Source: Pseudomonas sp. PA15(2017) (GTDB taxonomy: Bacteria; Pseudomonadota; Gammaproteobacteria; Pseudomonadales; Pseudomonadaceae). Taken from it: a DNA stretch of 64,000 nucleotides. The notes under the pieces are model-generated. The model had not been told where the DNA came from. It made no database searches and saw only the letters and a list, made by a program, of their open reading frames with translations. The position numbers were made by a program, and so were the translations under genes. Below, one piece after another: positions 58,608 through 64,000 of the stretch (positions are counted from its first letter, which is position 1; the number at the start of each line of letters is the position of its first letter). Location of the stretch: positions 62,001-126,000 of the forward strand of contig NZ_MSXV01000020.1 of NCBI RefSeq assembly GCF_001945395.1, in the 5' to 3' direction.

Positions 58608-59617
58608 CACGCTTGCCGTTCAAGCTGGCCGCCTGCGGCGTCGCTGTTCTGCTGCTGGCCAGTTGTTCCTCCAGCCGCGCGCCGACCAGTTCGGCGCCAG
58701 GCCAGGCGGGCAGCTCGATGTCCGGCCCCAGTGATTTCAACCGTCCGCACAAGGACGGCGCGCCCTGGTGGGACGTCGATGTGTCGAAGATTCAGGACGC
58801 CATTCCCATGCCGCACTATGGCCCGGTCAAGGCCAGCCCTTATGTGGTCTTCGGCAAGCAGTACTACCCGATCGCCGATGCCCGCCGCTACGTGGCCACC
58901 GGCCCGGCGTCCTGGTACGGCACCAAGTTCCATGGTCAGGCCACCGCCAACGGTGAGGCCTATGACCTGTACGGCATGACCGCAGCGCACAAGACCCTGC
59001 CGCTGCCCAGCTATGTGCGGGTGACCAACCTGGAGAACGGCAAGAGCGCGATCCTGCGCGTCAACGACCGTGGCCCGTTCTATTCCGACCGCATCATCGA
59101 TTTGTCCTTCGCCGCCGCCAAGAAGCTTGGCTACGCCGAAAAGGGCACCGCCCAGGTACGTGTCGAAGGCATCGACCCCACCGAGTGGTGGGCCCAGCAG
59201 GGGCGCCCGGTGCCGATGATGATCAAGCAGCCGCAGATGGCCAAGGTGCAGCCCGCGCAGATGGAACAGCTGAGGCTGGCCAACGCGCCGGTGGAAAGCT
59301 ATTCCCCGCCACCGCAGCAGCACGCTGCCGCCACCGTGCCGGTGCAGATCGACTCAAAAAAAAACGGTTCAGCCGCAGCGTCTGGCCTGTATCTCCAAGT
59401 GGGAGCCTTCGCCAATCCCGACGCTGCGGAGCTTCTCAAGTCCAAGCTGAGCGAATCGGTGAGTGCCCCGGTATTCATCAACTCAGTGGTGCGCAACCAG
59501 CAGATACTGCACCGCGTGCGACTGGGACCGATCAGCAGCCAGGGCGAGGCTGACCGAGTGCGTGACAGCATTCGTGTCGCCAACCTTGGGCAAGCAACCC
59601 TGGTCAAGGCGGACTGA
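58604..59617 (+). CDS. rlpA: Septal ring lytic transglycosylase RlpA
   Basis: The 337-residue lipoprotein has lipobox LLASC (Cys near residue 23), a double-psi beta-barrel domain (about 95-185, with GPASWYGTKFHGQATANGE) and a C-terminal SPOR domain (about 255-335). RlpA in Pseudomonas cleaves naked glycan at the septum; the SPOR domain binds denuded glycan. The linker carries A9 (59356-59364) in the frame TCA-AAA-AAA-AAC, a potential slippery site. A -1 shift would replace the SPOR domain with about 62 unrelated residues. Confidence 0.94.
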   Translation: MTRLPFKLAACGVAVLLLASCSSSRAPTSSAPGQAGSSMSGPSDFNRPHKDGAPWWDVDVSKIQDAIPMPHYGPVKASPYVVFGKQYYPIADARRYVATGPASWYGTKFHGQATANGEAYDLYGMTAAHKTLPLPSYVRVTNLENGKSAILRVNDRGPFYSDRIIDLSFAAAKKLGYAEKGTAQVRVEGIDPTEWWAQQGRPVPMMIKQPQMAKVQPAQMEQLRLANAPVESYSPPPQQHAAATVPVQIDSKKNGSAAASGLYLQVGAFANPDAAELLKSKLSESVSAPVFINSVVRNQQILHRVRLGPISSQGEADRVRDSIRVANLGQATLVKAD

Positions 59618-59625
59618 GAACCTGC

Positions 59626-59747
59626 CACGATCTGCTGCGCGTCGGCGCTACTGCGTTAAAAACAAGCTCGGAATGCTCATTTACTACTTGTAAACTCTAC
59701 TTCCTCGCTTGTTTTTGCGTTGTATCGCGCTAGCTCGCGAGATCGTG
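59626..59747. repeat. Nested palindromic element A, upstream of dacC
   Basis: Outer arms are CACGATCT (59626 on) and AGATCGTG (to 59747). Within lie AAAAACAAGC and GCTTGTTTTT, and the centre is TTTAC-tactt-GTAAA. The same layout with a related core is found at 61107-61230, downstream of dacC. Confidence 0.75.
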
Positions 59748-59886
59748 AACAGGCTCTGAGGCCGGTTCGGGCGAGCAACTAAATGGCTCGCCGCCTGACT
59801 AAGCAGTGGTTCGTCGCGGTGCGGCGCCCACGTTTCATATCGGCCCGTGAGGGCCTGTTCCACCCTCCAGCGATCTAGAGAGACGG

Positions 59887-61062
59887 ATGAAAATCACCAG
59901 CTTCGCGCAACGCATCTTCCTGTCACTTACGCTGCTCGGCACCTCCAGTGCCTGGGCAAACCAGGCGCCGCTGCCGGCTCCTCCGCAACTGGCAGCCAAA
60001 TCCTACGTGCTGATGGACGGTGCCAGTGGCAACGTCCTGGTCGAGAACAATGCCGACCAGCGCCTGCCGCCGGCGAGCCTGACCAAGCTGATGACCGCCT
60101 ACATCGCCACGCTGGAAATTCGCAACGGCAAGATCGGTGAGCAGGACAAGGTCACCATCAGCGAGCACGCCTGGCGTACCGGCGGCGCGGCCTCGGGTGG
60201 CTCGACCATGTTCCTGCCAGTCAACAGCCAGGCGACCGTCGACGAGCTGCTGCATGGTGTGATCATTCAGTCCGGCAACGACGCCAGCATCGCCATCGCC
60301 GAGCACATTGCCGGCAGCGAAGATGCCTTCGCCGACATGATGAACGCTACCGCCGAGCGCCTGGGCATGAAGAACAGCCACTTCATGAACGCCACCGGTC
60401 TGCCCCATCCTGATCACTATTCCAGTGCTCACGACATGGCGATCCTGGCCCGTGCGATCATCAACGAAGACGCCGAGCACTACGCCATCTATTCGCAGAA
60501 AGAGTTTCTGTGGAACAACATCAAGCAGCCCAACCGCAACCTGCTGCTGTGGCGCGACCGCACCGTCGATGGTCTGAAGACCGGCCATACCAACGAAGCG
60601 GGTTTCTGCCTGGTCGCATCGGCCGTACGTGACGGCGCGCGGATGATCACCTCGGTATTCGGCACCGACAGCGAAAGCGCTCGTGCCGCTGAAACCCAAA
60701 AGCTGCTGACCTACGGTTTCCGCTTCTTCGAAACCCGCACCTTCTACCAGAAGGGTGCCGAACTGGCGCAGGCGCCGGTATGGAAAGGCCAGGCGTCCCA
60801 GGTCAAGGCCGGTCTGGCCCATGACCTGACCCTCACGCTGCCCAAGGGCCAGCTGGAGAAGTTGCAGGCGAGCATGAGCCTGAATCAGCAGATCACCGCA
60901 CCGATCGCCCAGGGTGACCTGATCGGCAAGGTGGAAGTGAAAATGGGGGACCAGGTGGTGCACAGCGCCGATTTGGTAGCCCTGGAAGCCGTCGAAGAGG
61001 GTGGTTTCTTCCGCCAGCTGTGGGATAGCATCCGGTTGTTCTTCTACGGCTTGTTTAACTGA
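59887..61062 (+). CDS. dacC: D-alanyl-D-alanine carboxypeptidase (PBP5/6-type)
   Basis: The 391-residue protein has a signal peptide ending about at AWA (residue 22), the motifs PASLTKL (SxxK), SGNDA (SxN) and KTGHTNEAG (KTG), and a C-terminal amphipathic anchor ([20 protein letters not shown]). It trims the terminal D-Ala from peptidoglycan stems. It lies between two related palindromic elements. dacA is an alternative name. Confidence 0.94.
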   Translation: MKITSFAQRIFLSLTLLGTSSAWANQAPLPAPPQLAAKSYVLMDGASGNVLVENNADQRLPPASLTKLMTAYIATLEIRNGKIGEQDKVTISEHAWRTGGAASGGSTMFLPVNSQATVDELLHGVIIQSGNDASIAIAEHIAGSEDAFADMMNATAERLGMKNSHFMNATGLPHPDHYSSAHDMAILARAIINEDAEHYAIYSQKEFLWNNIKQPNRNLLLWRDRTVDGLKTGHTNEAGFCLVASAVRDGARMITSVFGTDSESARAAETQKLLTYGFRFFETRTFYQKGAELAQAPVWKGQASQVKAGLAHDLTLTLPKGQLEKLQASMSLNQQITAPIAQGDLIGKVEVKMGDQVVHSADLVALEAVEEGGFFRQLWDSIRLFFYGLFN

Positions 61063-61106
61063 CAGCCAGCCCCCATGTTGTGATGAACGCCCTCGAACCA
61101 AGCAGG

Positions 61107-61230
61107 GTGAAAACGTAGCGAGCGAAGGTCAGGCAAGGCAAAAATCGGCGAAAAAGCGCAGTTTACGTAGTGTAAATGAGCATTTTGAGCCGGTTTTTAA
61201 CGCCGCATGGCCGAGCGCAGTAGTTTTCAC
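61107..61230. repeat. Nested palindromic element B, downstream of dacC
   Basis: Outer arms GTGAAAAC (61107 on) and GTTTTCAC (to 61230), then AAAAATCGGC and GCCGGTTTTT, and a centre TTTAC-gtagt-GTAAA with ATGAGCATT next to it. The core matches element A in the opposite orientation. Confidence 0.75.
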
Positions 61231-61273
61231 ACGCTCTGGATCCGAGGGCGTTTCATTCTGGATCAGGAACATC

Positions 61274-61552
61274 ATGACCGATACCGACGTACAAGCTCCG
61301 AAAATCGAATTTCCCTGCAAGAATTACCCGATCAAGGTGATCGGTGAGGCTGGCGACGGCTTCACTGATATGGTGATCGAGGTGATCCAGCGCCACGCTC
61401 CGGATCTCGATGCCGGCACCCTGGTCACGCGCGACAGCAGCAAGGGGCGCTTCCTTTCCGTACAGGTGCTGATCACCGCCACTGGCGTCGAGCAGTTGCA
61501 GGCCATCCACGTCGACCTGCGCGCCACCGGCCGCGTACACATGGTGCTGTAG
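61274..61552 (+). CDS. DUF493 (YbeD-like) protein
   Basis: ATG 61274 gives 92 residues; an upstream extension would run through the palindromic element. The protein has the ferredoxin-like YbeD/DUF493 fold with FPIKVIG-type opening (here [13 protein letters not shown]). Its role is unproven; it is usually next to lipB, as here, where its TAG overlaps the GTG of lipB by one base. Confidence 0.9.
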   Translation: MTDTDVQAPKIEFPCKNYPIKVIGEAGDGFTDMVIEVIQRHAPDLDAGTLVTRDSSKGRFLSVQVLITATGVEQLQAIHVDLRATGRVHMVL

Positions 61553-62175
61553 TGGCCGCAGCCGAGTTGATCGTGCGCCACCTCGGGTTGGTGGACTATC
61601 TGCCGACCCTCGAGGCGATGCGCACGCTGACCGCCGAGCGCGATGAAACCACGCCCGACGAGATCTGGCTGCTGCAGCACCCGCAGGTGTTCACCCAGGG
61701 GCAGGCGGGCAAGCCCGAGCATCTGCTGGCGCCGGGCGAGATTCCGGTGGTGCAGGTCGAGCGCGGCGGGCAGGTGACCTTCCACGGCCCCGGTCAACTG
61801 GTCGGCTACCTGATGCTGGATTTGCGTCGTCTCGACCTTGGCGTCCGTGAGTTGGTCACGGTGATGGAGCAGGCGTTGGTCGAGGTATTGGCCAGCTACG
61901 GCGTGGAGGCAGCGCCCAAGGCCGATGCGCCAGGTGTCTACGTCCAGGGTGACAAGATCGCTTCCCTGGGCCTGAGGGTGCGGCGCGGTTGTTCGTTCCA
62001 CGGCCTGGCACTCAACGTCGACATGGACATGACACCCTTCGGGCGCATCAATCCGTGCGGCTATGCTGGCTTGAGGATGATCCAATTGAAGGATCTGGTG
62101 GCGACGCCGCCTGCCTTCGATGAGGTCGCCAGGCGCCTTGAGCAGGTGCTACGCCAGCGGTTGGGCTACGCCTAA
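61552..62175 (+). CDS. lipB: Octanoyl-[ACP] protein N-octanoyltransferase LipB
   Basis: The 207-residue enzyme begins with GTG at 61552. The family motif [18 protein letters not shown], the catalytic Lys in [12 protein letters not shown] and the catalytic Cys in INPCGYAGL are clear. It moves octanoate from ACP to lipoyl domains, the step before LipA. It overlaps the DUF493 gene by one base. Confidence 0.96.
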   Translation: MAAAELIVRHLGLVDYLPTLEAMRTLTAERDETTPDEIWLLQHPQVFTQGQAGKPEHLLAPGEIPVVQVERGGQVTFHGPGQLVGYLMLDLRRLDLGVRELVTVMEQALVEVLASYGVEAAPKADAPGVYVQGDKIASLGLRVRRGCSFHGLALNVDMDMTPFGRINPCGYAGLRMIQLKDLVATPPAFDEVARRLEQVLRQRLGYA

Positions 62176-62189
62176 TACTGCAAACAACG

Positions 62190-62217
62190 AAAAAGGGACG
62201 CCGAGGCGTCCCTTTTT
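62190..62217. terminator. Bidirectional terminator between lipB and lipA
   Basis: AAAAAGGGACGCC and GGCGTCCCTTTTT form a 13-base perfect stem around GA. A and T tracts on both sides serve convergent lipB and lipA. Confidence 0.88.
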
Positions 62218-62238
62218 GGTTTGTCCGGTAGAGCGTGC

Positions 62239-63291
62239 TCAGTTGACGTTCAGCGCGGGGATCAGGCTGTTGTCGACCTGCTGGCCCGGCACCGGAACCG
62301 GCGCAGCCAGGCCCAGGTTGTTCTTCTCGAATACCTTGTCGGCGCGATAGCTGGAGCGTACCAGCGGGCCAGCGGCCACTTCCATGAAGCCCATCCGCAG
62401 GCCGATGTCGCGGAAGCGGTTGAACTCGTCCGGGCTCACCCAGCGCTTGACTGGCAGGTGGTTGCGGGTCGGCTGCAGATACTGGCCGAGGGTGAGAATG
62501 TCCACGCCCACGGCGCGCATGTCTTCCATGGCCTCGAACACTTCGTCGTCGGTCTCGCCCAGGCCGAGCATCAGACTGGTCTTGGTGAGCACATCGGGAC
62601 GATGGCGCTTGGCGTGGGCCAGTACATCGAGAGTCTTGCGGTAGCCGGCGCGCGGGTCGCGCACTTCGCGGGTCAGGCGGTTGACGGTTTCGACGTTCTG
62701 GGCGAACACCTCGAGGCCCGAATCCACTACGCGCTCGATGCACGCCAGGTCGCCGTCGAAGTCGGGCGTCAGGGCTTCGACCACCACCTGCGGGGTGTTG
62801 GCCTTGATCGCCTGGACGCAGGCCGCGTAGTGCGCAGCGCCACCGTCAGGCAGGTCGTCGCGGTCCACCGAGGTCAGCACGATGTAGCGCAGGGCCATCA
62901 GCTCCACCGACTTGGCGGTGTTCTGCGGCTCTTCCTTGTCCAGCCAGCCATTCGGGTTGCCGGTGTCCACCGCGCAGAAGCGGCAGGCCCGGGTGCACAC
63001 CGAGCCCATCAGCATGATGGTCGCCGTGCCGTTGGACCAGCACTCGCCCATGTTCGGGCAGTGTGATTCCTGGCAGACGGTGCTCAGGCGATGCTCGCCG
63101 ACGTTACGCTTGACCGCTTCGAAACGGCTGCCGCCCGGCGCCTTGACCCGCAACCAGCTCGGCTTGGGCTCGTACACCTTGGCTTCGGTCGAGGCGCGGC
63201 GCTTCTGGCCATCCTTGATGGCGGTAATACCCTGCGCGGTGCGGAATTTTTCGCCGCTGGCGATGGGCTTCGGGGGGGCAGTATCGGACAT
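62239..63291 (-). CDS. lipA: Lipoyl synthase LipA
   Basis: The 350-residue radical-SAM enzyme has the auxiliary cluster motif [12 protein letters not shown] and the radical-SAM motif CTRACRFC. It inserts two sulfur atoms into octanoyl-lysine. The N-terminal extension [20 protein letters not shown] is typical of Pseudomonas. A G7/C7 homopolymer lies at codons 5-7 (63272-63278). Confidence 0.97.
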   Translation of the reverse strand: MSDTAPPKPIASGEKFRTAQGITAIKDGQKRRASTEAKVYEPKPSWLRVKAPGGSRFEAVKRNVGEHRLSTVCQESHCPNMGECWSNGTATIMLMGSVCTRACRFCAVDTGNPNGWLDKEEPQNTAKSVELMALRYIVLTSVDRDDLPDGGAAHYAACVQAIKANTPQVVVEALTPDFDGDLACIERVVDSGLEVFAQNVETVNRLTREVRDPRAGYRKTLDVLAHAKRHRPDVLTKTSLMLGLGETDDEVFEAMEDMRAVGVDILTLGQYLQPTRNHLPVKRWVSPDEFNRFRDIGLRMGFMEVAAGPLVRSSYRADKVFEKNNLGLAAPVPVPGQQVDNSLIPALNVN

Positions 63292-63417
63292 CGAAAATCT
63301 CGGCTCCGGTAGGGGCTGCGGTGGCGGAGGGGCAGCTTTTGGCTGCCGCGCAGTGTATCACAGCGCGCAGCGGCAAGCGCCCGACCGTCTGCCCCTGGGA
63401 GCGGTCTGGGGCGGCGA

Positions 63418-63813
63418 TCAGGTGCCCGGCAGCTTGGCGATCACCTTGATCTCGAACTGGAAGCCATACAGCCAGGTCACGCCCACGCAGGTAATGTTCG
63501 GAAAAGGCGCCTCGCCCCAATACTCGGGCACCACTTCCCAGATGGTCTCGAAGCGCTCTTCGGGGTTGACGATGAAAACCGTCACGTCGACCACGTCGTC
63601 GAAGCTGCAGTCGGCGGCCTCGAGCACCGCGTTGAGATTCTCGAAGGCCAGGCGAACCTGGGCCTTGAGCTCCGGCTCGGGCGAGCCGTCCGGGCGACTG
63701 CCCACCTGGCCGGATACGAACAGCAAACCGTTGGAGCGCACTGCCGGTGAATAGCGGTTGCGTTCGTAAAGGGCCTGGCGGCCGGCGGGGAAAACCACGT
63801 CGCGAGTTGTCAT
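63418..63813 (-). CDS. RidA-family protein (lacks the canonical arginine)
   Basis: The 131-residue protein has the YjgF/RidA fold: FVSGQVGSRPDGS, then LKAQVRLAFENLNAVLEAA, then DVTVFIVNPEERF. Where RidA has the catalytic Arg in PARSxVEV, this protein reads PFPNITCVGV, so it probably lacks imine deaminase activity and belongs to another Rid subfamily. Function is unknown. The gene lies opposite a LysR regulator. Confidence 0.85.
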   Translation of the reverse strand: MTTRDVVFPAGRQALYERNRYSPAVRSNGLLFVSGQVGSRPDGSPEPELKAQVRLAFENLNAVLEAADCSFDDVVDVTVFIVNPEERFETIWEVVPEYWGEAPFPNITCVGVTWLYGFQFEIKVIAKLPGT

Positions 63814-63939
63814 GTCGTCTCCTCTGGGCCTGTGGCCCGTTCAAGTGATGGGCTCACTTTAGAAACGCTGGGGTGCTGGATAAACCGGCCAGTTCGTTCA
63901 ACACTGTTTGCAAATCCCAAACAATCAGCGGTTGAGCAG

Positions 63940-64000
63940 ATGGACCGATTCGACGCGATGCGCGCCTTCGCCCGGGTGGTGGAGTCAGGCAGCTTCACCA
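63940..64000 (+). CDS. LysR-family regulator (5' end only)
   Basis: From ATG 63940 the frame reads MDRFDAMRAFARVVESGSFT, the N-terminus of a LysR winged helix, and runs off the right edge. It is divergent from the RidA-like gene and may control it. Only twenty residues are visible. Confidence 0.8.
   Translation, partial: MDRFDAMRAFARVVESGSFT

Noticed and set aside
63272..63278. C7 tract at codons 5-7 of lipA as a phase switch
   Set aside because: LipA is needed for aerobic growth; seven bases is short and the run lies in a non-conserved extension.

Overview
The window is a gene-dense, GC-rich stretch of a Pseudomonas chromosome. Evidence: rapZ-ptsN-hpf-rpoN-lptBAC-kdsCD, mlaFEDCB-ibaG-murA-hisGDC-algW, dksA-gluQ, the haem locus phuR/phuSTUVW, and proA-nadD-rsfS-rlmH-mrdA-rodA-mltB-rlpA-dacC-lipB-lipA all occur in gene orders known from this genus. 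The species cannot be fixed from the sequence alone. I see no tRNA, rRNA, CRISPR array, prophage or transposase.

Layout. 1-6231 (minus strand): nitrogen PTS regulation, ribosome hibernation, sigma-54, and LPS transport and Kdo synthesis. 6474-14421 (plus): Mla phospholipid transport, peptidoglycan precursor synthesis (murA) and histidine synthesis. 14495-18577 (minus): a metal or siderophore TonB receptor with a DUF4198 partner, then the AlgW protease. 18686-22840 (plus): a Nif3-like protein and sulfate activation (cysD, cysNC). A four-helix-bundle gene flanked by inverted heptamer repeats interrupts cysD-cysNC. 22955-28830: osmE with an AlgU-type promoter, a very small secreted peptide, a family I-like lipase without a signal peptide, gluQ, dksA, an aminotransferase and sfsA.

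28928-36559 holds a Rieske protein and the complete haem uptake locus. The receptor phuR points left; phuSTUVW points right and has start/stop overlaps or short gaps. 36639-41101 holds a LysR/oxidoreductase divergent pair and a probable copper set (DUF2946, PepSY membrane protein, PCu(A)C chaperone). 41369-51478 is an accessory mix: adenine deaminase, cation/H+ antiporter, SDR, citrate-type transporter, a MORN-repeat/C13 caspase-like lipoprotein, lrgAB, a LON-domain protein and a DedA-PAP2 fusion.

51723-63291 is the conserved cell-shape and cofactor cluster: proline, NAD, ribosome maturation, the elongasome proteins PBP2 and RodA, lytic transglycosylases, a D,D-carboxypeptidase and lipoate synthesis. 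Two related nested palindromes of about 120 bp flank dacC. The window ends with a RidA-like gene and the start of a LysR regulator.

Much of the window serves the envelope: LPS export, phospholipid asymmetry, peptidoglycan synthesis and remodelling, and envelope stress (AlgW with an AlgU-type osmE promoter). The least explained items are the four-helix cassette in the cys operon, the MORN-C13 lipoprotein, the A9 slippery tract in rlpA and the palindromic elements.
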